A stretch of DNA of 64,000 nt, taken from assembly GCA_963790775.1 (NCBI GenBank), contig CAWBPR010000003.1, positions 124,001 to 188,000 of the forward strand, given 5' to 3'. The first letter of the stretch is position 1. Every line of letters begins with the position of its first letter. Both the position numbers and the translations under genes were made by a program. The stretch comes from JASJBU01 sp963790775 (GTDB lineage: Bacteria > Pseudomonadota > Gammaproteobacteria > Chromatiales > Chromatiaceae). Under the pieces are notes generated by a model. The model had not been told where the DNA came from, searched no databases, and saw nothing but the letters and a program-made list of their open reading frames with translations. Of the stretch, positions 17,964 to 25,350 are shown piece by piece.

Positions 17964-18688
17964 ATGATGGATAAAACAACAATATCAGTAGCAACAATAG
18001 GCCATATGCCCAGCGAGTTTGATAAAAGAAAAGTCAAAAGCTGGAAATCAGCCCTATTCTCAGTCGTGGGCGATATTGAAAATTACTCCCTTACAAGAGA
18101 TTCGGATGGTTATGAGTGGGAATTTACTGATGCCAACCTTGAACAAGTGTTACCAGAACAATTTTCAGGCAATTTTCTCATCGCAATCGTGAATGTACCA
18201 CTTGAAGATAATTGGTATTCGCGCCGTCTTAGTAAAAACAGAGTGGTTTTTAGTTTTCACGAAATTAAGACATTTTAGATCACTTTAATATTCCGCTAGA
18301 AAATGCAGTTTTTAGGCTCTTATATGCTTACACATTTTTATACAAACGCAATGGAGAGAAAATCCCCCTGAATAATGAGGCTACAAATTTCACACATGAT
18401 GAAACTCGTGGTTGTTTATTTGATATGAACGGCATAAAAACAGATATTGTGTATTCACTTCACGAACCAATTATCTGTCCTGATTGTGTTGAGCGCCTAC
18501 GCAACGAGAAGGTATCGAACGAAACTATCTCTAAAGCTCAAAAAGAAATTATAAAAATAAAAAAGCCATTGTTTTATAGAATGGTTTCATTTGTGAAAAA
18601 AGCATCCAATTTGGTCAATGGTTATTTCTGCTATTTCAGCAATTATCCTGGGCGCAATTGGCTCTTATATAGCTACCATAATTTATGA
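17964..18688 (+). CDS. Unknown integron-cassette protein (one frame break)
   Basis: Two open frames (17964-18278, and one continuing through 18425-18688) join into a protein of about 240 residues if a break near 18262 is bridged; the second frame is open from DILDHFNIPLENAVF directly after the first. I do not recognise the family. Visible features are a segment HDETRGCLFDMNG in the middle, a CPDC pair (ICPDCVERL) 30 residues later that could bind metal, and a hydrophobic C-terminal stretch. Base composition is much more AT-rich than the surrounding chromosome. It sits between one attC-like site and the stub of another, so it is most likely a mobile cassette gene; such genes often encode defence or TA-like functions, but nothing here proves one. 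Confidence 0.5.
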
Positions 18689-18693
18689 GGCAA

Positions 18694-18781
18694 CGAAAAA
18701 TGCGGTATAATCGGGTAACCGGGGGTCTCTAGCCCCCAGTCCCCACACCACCCGGCATGCGGGTCCGCACCGGGCGGTTCG
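18694..18781 (-). ncRNA. 3' end of a group IIC intron (domains V-VI) inserted in an attC-like end
   Basis: Read on the minus strand from 18781, GAACCGCCCGGTGCGGACC and GCATGCCGGGTGGTG form the domain V hairpin typical of bacterial class C introns, followed by a GC-rich hairpin (GGGGGCTAGAGACCCCC) and the intron end near GGTTACCCGA. The next bases on that strand, TTATACCGC, repeat the R' end of the attC-like site at 17945-17954. Class C group II introns are known to target attC sites, so the position is biologically coherent. Confidence 0.65.
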
Positions 18782-19207
18782 TCAAGCATAGTGAAACTTG
18801 ATCCATAGTTCTCTTACCGAGACGAGCCCTTGTTGCGCCAACCACTTATTGGTCATGCCGGATTGCGTGGCAAGGGTTCTTGCCAGACGATACGGACCTT
18901 TAGAACTTAGCCCAAGGCTCACAGCTGTTCGAGTCCTGGTGCCCAGTTTGATGAGGTTGCGGATACGCGTGCGCGGCTTGCGCCACTGTTTCAAGTAGCA
19001 CATGCGAAGCCGCCTACGTATCCACTCATCCAGGCCGGGTAAAGGCCGGTAGTATTCCGAAAGACCAAAGTAGTTGATCCACCCCTGAATATAAAGCCGC
19101 AGTTCACGGAGTCGGCGTTGCATCGAAATCCCCCAAGAGCGCTTCGTCAGGCGACGAATGCGATGCTTGAAATTACTCAATGCCTTTTCGCTCCAACGTG
19201 GATCTAA
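18782..19207 (-). pseudogene. Group II intron-encoded reverse transcriptase/maturase, C-terminal fragment
   Basis: About 140 residues of the thumb/maturase end of an LtrA-like protein: SEKALSNFKHRIRRL, GISMQRRLRELRLYIQGWINYFGL, the maturase domain GLDEWIRRRLRMCYLKQWRKPRTRIRNL, and the end KGPYRLARTLATQSGMTNKWL followed by QGLVSVRELW. The reverse-transcriptase core is missing. The frame is cut at about 19207, exactly where copy A of a dispersed repeat begins, so that insertion or a deletion ended the intron. It cannot be active on its own. Confidence 0.85.
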
Positions 19208-19288
19208 GGGGTCAGACTCGATTGATTGTCATATTATGATGCATTAGTCTTAATCTCTAGCTTACTGCAAGGTGCAAAATAGCAAACC
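19208..19288. repeat. Dispersed repeat, copy A (truncated)
   Basis: About 81 bases beginning GGGGTCAGACTCGATTGATT, nearly identical (about five differences) to 21861-21941. It abuts the truncated intron gene. Only the left part of the longer element found at 21861-22195 is present. Confidence 0.8.
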
Positions 19289-19439
19289 CAAGGCAAAAGG
19301 GTAGAGTAGAAAACAGGTGGCAGCCCCCATGCGGCCATGCGGGAGGGAAGAATGCGCACACATGCCGGGATCCATGACATCCAGGTGACTGGATGCCGGC
19401 GTTCGACGGCATGAAGAACAAGTCATAGCATGCTTAATC

Positions 19440-19850
19440 TTATTCAGGCACACCCTGCCAGAGCATTTGATAACCAAGCTCATAGGTCTCATCACAGAAT
19501 TCGACCAGTGCCGAGAATTTCTCATTGAAGATCTTGTCGGCATGTGACTTCTCATGTTGCTCAAACGACTTCCAGAAAGTCACGATTGCCAGCTCGCCCT
19601 GCTTGATCTTGGCAGCTTTCTCATTATCTTCCGGTGCATCACCGACCGTTCCCTCTGCTGACACAAAGCCTGAGTACTTGTAAACCTGCCCCGCGATAAA
19701 GCCACCCTTGTCGTCACCGTAAGTATTCTTGACAACATTACACATCTCGCCAAGCACCAGTTCGACGTCCTCGACGGTGACACCGTCCTTCAGATCAACT
19801 ACGTTGAACATCATTACGCAGCCAAAGGGTATTTCAATAGGTTCAAACAT
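19440..19850 (-). CDS. Hypothetical protein, possibly dimeric alpha/beta-barrel fold
   Basis: A 136-residue soluble acidic protein starting with ATG 19850 behind GGAGAAAAACC. It contains a run consistent with a small alpha+beta barrel (CVMMFNVVDLKDGVTVEDVELVLGEM, then GELAIVTFWKSFEQHEKSH), reminiscent of antibiotic-biosynthesis-monooxygenase-like or heme-degrading folds where a Trp/Phe-rich strand precedes an H-x-x-S-H helix. This is a weak structural guess only. It lies between repeat copy A and the remnant of a SagB-type gene and looks monocistronic. Length and codon use appear intact. Confidence 0.5.
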   Translation of the reverse strand: MFEPIEIPFGCVMMFNVVDLKDGVTVEDVELVLGEMCNVVKNTYGDDKGGFIAGQVYKYSGFVSAEGTVGDAPEDNEKAAKIKQGELAIVTFWKSFEQHEKSHADKIFNEKFSALVEFCDETYELGYQMLWQGVPE

Positions 19851-19886
19851 GGTTTTTCTCCGTTATTCGATTGATGTTATAAAGTA

Positions 19887-20035
19887 TCATTCATATGCCG
19901 GCTGGGTCATCAAACGGGTGTCTTCCACCGGGACCACCCACGGTGAAGTGGTAGATGTCCTGGAAGCTGTGGTCCATTAGCCCCACCCAGCACCTCGTGC
20001 ACCTGATCGTCGAAGAAGCAGCCGATACCGGTACT
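19887..20035 (-). pseudogene. C-terminal remnant of a SagB/ThcOx-type nitroreductase-family gene
   Basis: On the minus strand, 20035 downward reads STGIGCFFDDQVHEVLGG; after frame changes, DHSFQDIYHFTVGG and VEDTRLMTQPAYE follow to a TGA at 19887-19889. GIGCFFDD...HE-LG and LYHFTVGGPVEDTR are the end of SagB-type dehydrogenases. At least two frame breaks are present, and the gene is cut at 20036 by an inverted-repeat element, so it is dead. Confidence 0.7.
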
Positions 20036-20089
20036 GGGGAACACTAGCATTCCATCCGTTTTTTGACGGTACGATCTCATATCATATAA

Positions 20090-21636
20090 TTCTACTTTGT
20101 CATGTTGATCTGCCTATAGATCAGTGAGATACACCTCACCCTGTGTTTTATGATAGCACTTGTCTTCGTCTTGCTGAGTCTATGGCAGCTTGGCGTTTTC
20201 GATGTCGTTCTTGCATTTGTTCAAAGATCGTTTCTTCATCCAGTTGTCTCGAAGGTAAAGTTTTCGCCAACAACACTTGTATGTCATAGCAACTCAGCAA
20301 GGGATACTCGGCGGTATTTTGCATTCTCTCTTGCAGCATGAACTGATAGGCCATCATGACCAGGGCCATATGACGATGCCAGGATTGCCATTGTCGTGCC
20401 TGGTACTGCCCCATGCCGAGGTGGCTCTTCACATCCTGGAAGGCGCGTTCTATCCAGTAACGCTGTGACTGCATCCTGGCCAGCTTTAGCACACTCGTCC
20501 TCTCTGGCGCATTGCTCAAACTGTATTTGAGCGTATTAGGTGAGTCCGGCTCCCGGCGAACCAGCAAATGCCATAGCTGGGATGTCGAGGATTGCTTGTC
20601 CCAAAGCCATACGCGTTGATGTACCACCTCAACGATCAACTTCCCTTTCTCGCCTTCTCGGAGCGTTTTTCGCTGCCAGGCATCTGCCGGTTGGTCTTTG
20701 ACCCACGCCTGCACTTCCATGGCGGTTTCATCACTCTGGTAACGCCGCCTCTTACGACCCTTGCCGGTGCGCTGTGCCGGCAAATAGGGAGCCGGGTCTC
20801 TGAGATAAATATGCCGGTCTTTGTGGATGTCCGCCATAAAGATTTCATGCCCTGCATCCAGTGCTTGCAGCAGTTTCAACGACATGCCGTAATGGGCATC
20901 CGCGCCTACCCATTCAAATCGAACACCCTGCTGGCGTGCCTGAGTCACGATCTCCAGGGCCAGGTCGTGTTTGGTTTTGTGTACCTGATGTTGGCGAGGA
21001 ATGTCCGCTTCAACACAACGGGCGGGATCGTCTGTCCAGGCCTTGGGAAGATAGAGTCTCGCATCGATCAAACCGACATGCTTGCCGTTGCCCAAAGCGC
21101 CGTAGACCGCCACTTGGCAGTTATCGGTTTTGCCTAAACGACCATTCCATTGCCGGGACACACCGACAGACTTTTTTCCCTTTTTGGTGTGAGCTGATTC
21201 ATCGATATACAGACCGGTGCCCACCTCGGCTCCTAACCAGGCATCGGCGTCTTTGGCGACTTGGTTAATGACCGCTTGATGATCCCACGAGGAGTGGGTC
21301 AGAAAATGTTGTAAGACCTGATAATCCGTTTCGGGTACCACCTCGACCATACGTTCCATGTTCCTCTTCTCTGACTGCATCAGTCCACACAGATAGGCAC
21401 TCGCTTGTGGGCTGACATCATGATTGCCTGAGCGAAAAGAAGGCCGGTAAGGGGTGGCAAACGCATCATAGCGATTAGCCAGCCCTTTGAGTGGCTCATC
21501 ATTTCGAATCCTATGTTTTGTGTGGTTGGTTGGGTGGCTTAAATTTCATCCTATGTGAAAAAAAGCAGGTTGGTTTGTAAGACCTATATTACCTTAACCG
21601 ATTGATATTTAGTAGGATCAACATGACAAAGTAGAA
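20090..21636 (-). mobile_element. IS701-family insertion sequence
   Basis: About 1.55 kb bounded by a perfect 21-bp terminal inverted repeat, whose left copy begins TTCTACTTTGTCATGTTGAT (20090-20110; right copy 21616-21636). The flanking tetranucleotides are ATAA on the left and CTAA on the right; the right one fits the YTAR target preference of the family but they are not identical. It carries one transposase gene on the minus strand. Confidence 0.85.
20148..21380 (-). CDS. IS701-family DDE transposase
   Basis: A transposase of 410 residues or more. The acidic triad is visible in context: LYIDESAHTKKGKKSVGV (first D), FEWVGADAHYGMSL (second D) and RYWIERAFQDVKSHLGMGQYQAR (E), as in the DDE_5 / IS701 group. 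Coding similarity to the family continues upstream of ATG 21380 in the same frame (PYRPSFRSGNHDVSPQASAYLCGL) to about 21530 without an ATG or GTG, so the native start may be a rare codon or the 5' end is slightly damaged. It probably moves the element by cut-and-paste. Only this copy is present in the window. Confidence 0.88.
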   Translation of the reverse strand: MQSEKRNMERMVEVVPETDYQVLQHFLTHSSWDHQAVINQVAKDADAWLGAEVGTGLYIDESAHTKKGKKSVGVSRQWNGRLGKTDNCQVAVYGALGNGKHVGLIDARLYLPKAWTDDPARCVEADIPRQHQVHKTKHDLALEIVTQARQQGVRFEWVGADAHYGMSLKLLQALDAGHEIFMADIHKDRHIYLRDPAPYLPAQRTGKGRKRRRYQSDETAMEVQAWVKDQPADAWQRKTLREGEKGKLIVEVVHQRVWLWDKQSSTSQLWHLLVRREPDSPNTLKYSLSNAPERTSVLKLARMQSQRYWIERAFQDVKSHLGMGQYQARQWQSWHRHMALVMMAYQFMLQERMQNTAEYPLLSCYDIQVLLAKTLPSRQLDEETIFEQMQERHRKRQAAIDSARRRQVLS

Positions 21637-21860
21637 CTAATATTAAGAGAGAAATAATCTTCGGCCGGACAAAAATTAGGCAGTTGCAAATATTCCATAG
21701 AATCATATGGTTGATCTAGAAATCGCCGAGTTTTGTACGAAATGCTAGTGTTCCCCTGTTTTCTGTTACTTAAAAATCATTCCCACTGCTTAACACTATC
21801 TTGAACACATATATAACACTAGCGCCGTAAACAGATCCACGGGGTCTGTCATTTGTCTAT

Positions 21861-22195
21861 GGGGTCAGACTCGATTGATTATCACATTATGATGCCTTAG
21901 TCTTAATCTCTAGCTTACTGCAAGGTGCAAAATAGCAAGCCTAGAGGGTCTAGCATTGCAACATCGGCGCCCAGTCTGTGGATGAGAGTCGAAGCGTGTT
22001 AATCTACCGTACCGCCTCCCACAAGTCATCAATGTGGCGTACCAGCAACTCGTTACCGACGCGTTGCTGTAGACTGACCGTGAAGAAAGTGATGCCGCCC
22101 AGAAGCCGGGCGCATCGATAGTTCAGTATGTCAGAAGTGTTCCGGTGGTTTGCATACGGCGCAATGCCCTGCGGTTATTGCGCCCTACCGCGCTA
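21861..22195. repeat. Dispersed repeat, copy B (longest copy)
   Basis: About 335 bases. The left 81 bases match copy A (19208-19288); from about 21920 to 22195 it matches copy C (29279-29557) at roughly 80-85 percent by eye. The right end holds a strong hairpin with arms GGCGCAAT and ATTGCGCC (22158-22184). No conserved reading frame survives between copies, so it looks like a non-coding element or the relic of one. Confidence 0.75.
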
Positions 22196-22340
22196 TCTCA
22201 AGCTGAATATCGTAGCTGCTTTTCTTCCGCCTTTACCCAGAAAATGCCAATATCAACCCACACGATTCCGCGTAGACCCATTAAACCTATACGCTATAAT
22301 TACTCATCATATTTACAATCAATTGATTTAGGGTAATATC

Positions 22341-22757
22341 TTGGCATCTAATAAAGCACGCGCCTTCTTCGCACTGAGTGGATATCATTTCAATCCAGAT
22401 GACATTACTCGCCTGCTTGGCATAGAACCTACCTCAGTCAATGCTGCCGGTGCAAACAGTGGTTTGGACAAGCCTGTGATCAGTTCATGGGAGTTATCGA
22501 CGGATACGATCACTGATGAGGTGGACGTTTATAAATTGACGGACATCATCATTAAGCAGCTAGAACCAGCCAAGGAAAAAATTCTGCAAGTGATTAAAAG
22601 CCACAATTTATCGCCCAGACTCGGCGTGGTTCTCGTGCTATCTATTGATAAAGATGAGTCGAGCCCGGATGTGGGCTTCGGCGCCAGAACAATTCGCTTC
22701 TTGGCAGATATTGGCGCTTTTATTAATGTGGATTACAAGCTTTCTGAGCGTATTTAA
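22341..22757 (+). CDS. DUF4279 domain protein
   Basis: A 138-residue soluble protein. ARAFFALSGYHFNPDDITRLLGIEPT at the start, WELST at about residue 50, and VGFGARTIRFLADIGAFINVDYKL at the end follow the DUF4279 pattern, a family of unknown function often found as lone genes in accessory regions and near toxin-like loci. The start codon is TTG 22341, since no ATG is available before the conserved N-terminal strand. It follows repeat copy B and is monocistronic. Confidence 0.75.
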   Translation: MASNKARAFFALSGYHFNPDDITRLLGIEPTSVNAAGANSGLDKPVISSWELSTDTITDEVDVYKLTDIIIKQLEPAKEKILQVIKSHNLSPRLGVVLVLSIDKDESSPDVGFGARTIRFLADIGAFINVDYKLSERI

Positions 22758-22862
22758 GCTTTAGGTTCGGATTTCAAAAAAGCACGCAAAAAAAGTCCGT
22801 ATCACAGACTAAATTCAGATTGAGTAGCCGCGCGACCTTGCAGCTACGCGCGGCTGATTGTC

Positions 22863-23030
22863 TCAGGGCTTCTTGGGGGTCTGGTACGGGACTTCTTTCT
22901 GGAAAGGTTCCCAGGTGGTTTTATAGCCGACGTAGCCCTTTTCATTGGCTTTCATCTGAGTGGTTGTCAGAAAACGTGACTTGCCTTCTGGAACCTTAGG
23001 TCTGGTTTTTGGTGCATCGCTCATAGTCAT
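22863..23030 (-). CDS. Small hypothetical protein
   Basis: A 55-residue basic, proline- and lysine-rich peptide (MTMSDAPKTRPKVPEGKSRF...). ATG 23030 has AGGGG 5 bases upstream and is preferred over the longer frame beginning at 23093. No family is recognised, and no signal peptide or membrane segment is seen. It lies next to a degenerate HIT-domain fragment; whether it is expressed is unknown. Confidence 0.45.
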   Translation of the reverse strand: MTMSDAPKTRPKVPEGKSRFLTTTQMKANEKGYVGYKTTWEPFQKEVPYQTPKKP

Positions 23031-23119
23031 AACCCCTAAATGGAATGTATAAATACGGGGAGGAATATCAACAGGGTTGCCAGCACCCCCCACTGATAGA
23101 ACTGACGAAATTATACTCT

Positions 23120-23260
23120 CTAACGCGTGTAATGTCCCTTTTTGGAAATCACATGCCGCACGTCCCCCTGGGGTTTTTCGCCATCACCCTTGTAGCGGGA
23201 AATGAAGTGAATATGGACATGGAAGATACTCTGCCCGGCCGCCGGCCCCACGTTTGCGCC
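23120..23260 (-). pseudogene. C-terminal remnant of a HIT (histidine triad) hydrolase
   Basis: On the minus strand it reads GANVGPAAGQSIFHVHIHFISRYKGD and continues to a stop at 23120-23122. The GQ-S-x-F-H-V-H-I-H motif is the HIT active site. The N-terminal two thirds are absent: the frame has no start and is cut where the TPR gene ends (23267). Clearly a fragment. Confidence 0.75.
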
Positions 23261-23266
23261 GATCGG

Positions 23267-24295
23267 TTAAGCGCCAATCGCATTGCTAGCGCGCTTCGCC
23301 ATATTAATCTGTTCCTCGCAATGCTTTAAACAGAGTGGTTGAAGAGCCTGCGGAAAACATTCGATAATCACTTCAAACTCGTCTGCCGCTTCCTCGGCAA
23401 GTGCAGCATCTTTTGTTAACTCAGCCAGCACGCTGCGTGCGGTCGATCTGTTCACCCTGCATAGCACTGCCAGGTGAATCGGGAGCTGCTGCTCCATGCA
23501 AACGGTTAATGCCGTCTCATAAGATCGTATTGCTTCTTGCAGGCGATCTGAGTTTTCTTCTGATTCAGCCAAATTATGCAGTACTGCACCACAATTGTTA
23601 TGTGTAGCCGCTAACTCGAAAGCGTTATTATCAGCATCGAACTCTGCGATTGCATTTTTATAGGCGACAACGGACTTTTGAAATGTACGGTTACCTTTTA
23701 AAAGTCTGCCATAAGTATGGAAAGTAGCACCCAGTTGATGCATAGCTGATGCCCATTCTTCAGGCGTCTTTTTTCGAGACCATTCCAATAACGCATTAGT
23801 ATAAGCATCAATGGATTCTTTCAACAATTTCGAGTTATCCAGTTGCCGGCCCAAAGCTTGCTTTGCGGTTCCCAGGTTATTTTGTGTTGCTGCCCAGTCG
23901 AGGGGTGACTTTTCCTGGTTAAACTCTGCTAGCGCATTGTTAAAACACTGAATGGCCTTTTCATACAATTCAACATCTCTCTGCTGTTGCCCCTGTGCTG
24001 CAAGAATATTGCCAAGACTATTATGAGTCTCAGCCCAGGCTAATGGCTCCTGATCGCGATATTCATCTGTCAGTGATGCCTCAAGTACCTCACGCGCACT
24101 GTCAAGAATATTGGAACTGAAACGATGCTGTTCATAATTTCCCCGTGTATAAAGAAAATTATCAGCTGCGGTTACCCCGGTATCCGGAGCAGCATCTTTG
24201 GCCGATTCCTCACCAAGCCTGGCTATAGAATTTGCTATTGCACGTTCTAAGGCCTTATTGACTGGGTAAAATATGTAAGTATTAGAGAAATTCAT
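23267..24295 (-). CDS. Tetratricopeptide repeat protein
   Basis: A 342-residue protein with five or six TPR-like repeats starting near residue 75: WAETHNSLGNILAAQG, WAATQNNLGTAKQALG, WASAMHQLGATFHTYG, LAATHNNCGAVLHNLAE. Each repeat is about 50-54 residues with A-x-x-x-x-N-L-G signatures. There is no signal peptide or membrane helix, so it is probably a cytoplasmic scaffold. It overlaps the FKBP-type isomerase upstream by 4 bases (ATGA), suggesting that the two act together as a folding or assembly aid. It lies downstream of aprMBA, beyond a terminator. Partners unknown. Confidence 0.75.
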   Translation of the reverse strand: MNFSNTYIFYPVNKALERAIANSIARLGEESAKDAAPDTGVTAADNFLYTRGNYEQHRFSSNILDSAREVLEASLTDEYRDQEPLAWAETHNSLGNILAAQGQQQRDVELYEKAIQCFNNALAEFNQEKSPLDWAATQNNLGTAKQALGRQLDNSKLLKESIDAYTNALLEWSRKKTPEEWASAMHQLGATFHTYGRLLKGNRTFQKSVVAYKNAIAEFDADNNAFELAATHNNCGAVLHNLAESEENSDRLQEAIRSYETALTVCMEQQLPIHLAVLCRVNRSTARSVLAELTKDAALAEEAADEFEVIIECFPQALQPLCLKHCEEQINMAKRASNAIGA

Positions 24296-24801
24296 TTTGC
24301 CCGGCTGAGAATATCATTTAAGTCTGGGTCGGCGTCAACAGCTCCGCCAAGATCGATTTCTTCATCGGTCGCTTCACGTATGTCCAACACTTCCAACCTG
24401 AAAATAACGTCTCTACCACACAGTGGATTATTTCCATCGACGGTTAATGTTTTGTCATCGAAACGGGTGACGATAAACTTTCTGTGCTCACCCTTTTCAT
24501 TTTCCATGGTAATGGTCATACCGATCTCTCGATACTCTTCAGGAACATTTTCGATGTGGTCAGTAAACACAAGTGATTCGTCTCTCTCACCATATAGCAG
24601 TTTAGTGTCAACAGGCACTTCGATGATATCACCGACTTTTTTACCATCCAGTTGCTTTGTCACCTGATCAGACAAAACATCATTCACACCATGAACATAC
24701 CCCAGAGGATAATCAACAGTAACAAGTACGTCACCGGTTTTTTCATCGATGACTTTATAACTTAGCTCAACGAATTTCTCGTTTTGTATTGTATCTGACA
24801 T
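24292..24801 (-). CDS. FKBP-type peptidyl-prolyl isomerase, SlyD-like
   Basis: A 169-residue cytoplasmic protein. The FKBP domain of the SlyD type is visible: VELSYKVIDEKTGDVL, the segment PLGYVHGVNDVLSDQVTKQLDGKKVGD, an inserted chaperone flap (about residues 60-120) and the return DGNNPLCGRDVIFRLEVLDIREAT. SlyD relatives speed proline isomerisation and assist folding or metal-centre assembly. The His/Cys-rich tail of E. coli SlyD is lacking. It is coupled to the TPR gene and lies 32 bases after the small unknown gene at 24834. A role in maturation of the Apr enzyme is conceivable but only positional. Confidence 0.8.
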   Translation of the reverse strand: MSDTIQNEKFVELSYKVIDEKTGDVLVTVDYPLGYVHGVNDVLSDQVTKQLDGKKVGDIIEVPVDTKLLYGERDESLVFTDHIENVPEEYREIGMTITMENEKGEHRKFIVTRFDDKTLTVDGNNPLCGRDVIFRLEVLDIREATDEEIDLGGAVDADPDLNDILSRAK

Positions 24802-24833
24802 AACCAGAAAAACCTGTTATAGATAAAGCTGCC

Positions 24834-25199
24834 CTAGAACAGCGTAGCACCAAAAATTTTTACCTTGTCCTTTTCATAACCCAGCACCAGTCTGCCCAGC
24901 CACTCACCCTCTTTCTTGGTATGTCTTTGTTTGTATAAAACCGTTACATGTTCACCACGGCGTATTATGCCAAGATATTCGTAATTTTCAGACAGGTTCT
25001 TTGTCAATTCACTTCTTGCAAACTGTTTGCCCATCTCGATTTCATTTGCACCCATCAGCATAGCTGCTGCGAAATGTCGGGTGAACGCACCGTAGTTTTG
25101 TTCATTCGAGTATTTAACAAGATCAGCCCACATTGGGTCAGCGATCTCCAATATCTCTTCATCTGTTTTATCAATAATATTCATCATTCTATTGTTCAA
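24834..25199 (-). CDS. Small conserved-looking protein, possibly NTF2-like
   Basis: A 121-residue soluble protein. The order of elements, a helix with EEILEIADPMWADLVKYSNE, AFTRHFAAAMLMGANEIEMGKQF, then strands EYLGIIRRGEHVTVLYKQRH and GEWLGRLVLGYEKDKVKIFGATLF, suggests an NTF2/SnoaL-like cone fold, but I am not certain. It begins at ATG 25199 (alternative starts 4 and 5 residues later). It is downstream of the terminator that follows aprA and upstream of the SlyD-like gene, so probably first in a three-gene transcript. Confidence 0.55.
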   Translation of the reverse strand: MNNRMMNIIDKTDEEILEIADPMWADLVKYSNEQNYGAFTRHFAAAMLMGANEIEMGKQFARSELTKNLSENYEYLGIIRRGEHVTVLYKQRHTKKEGEWLGRLVLGYEKDKVKIFGATLF

Positions 25200-25265
25200 T
25201 TAAAACATATTAATTTCGCAGGGCTATCGATCGAACAAAGGCCGCATACTTTATACTATGCTATG

Positions 25266-25300
25266 AAAAAAAAAGACCAACAAACAATATGCTGGTCTTT
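25266..25300 (-). terminator. Rho-independent terminator after aprA
   Basis: On the minus strand, AAAGACCA (25300-25293) pairs with TGGTCTTT (25279-25272) around a 13-base loop and is followed by a run of T. It lies about 50 bases past the aprA stop and separates aprMBA from the small genes downstream. Confidence 0.75.
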
Positions 25301-25350
25301 ATTTTTAAAGATAAGTAGAAATTATTCTTGATATTTACTCAGCTATTACC

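Larger units (their letters stand above)
20036..21756. mobile_element. MITE-like inverted-repeat element interrupted by an IS701-family insertion
   Basis: GGGGAACACTAGCATT at 20036-20051 and its exact reverse complement at 21741-21756 bound this stretch; similarity extends a few bases inward (18 of 20). Without the IS inside it, the element would be only about 175 bases and codes for nothing, as in a MITE. Its left end abuts the broken SagB-type gene, which it probably disrupted. Confidence 0.6.
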
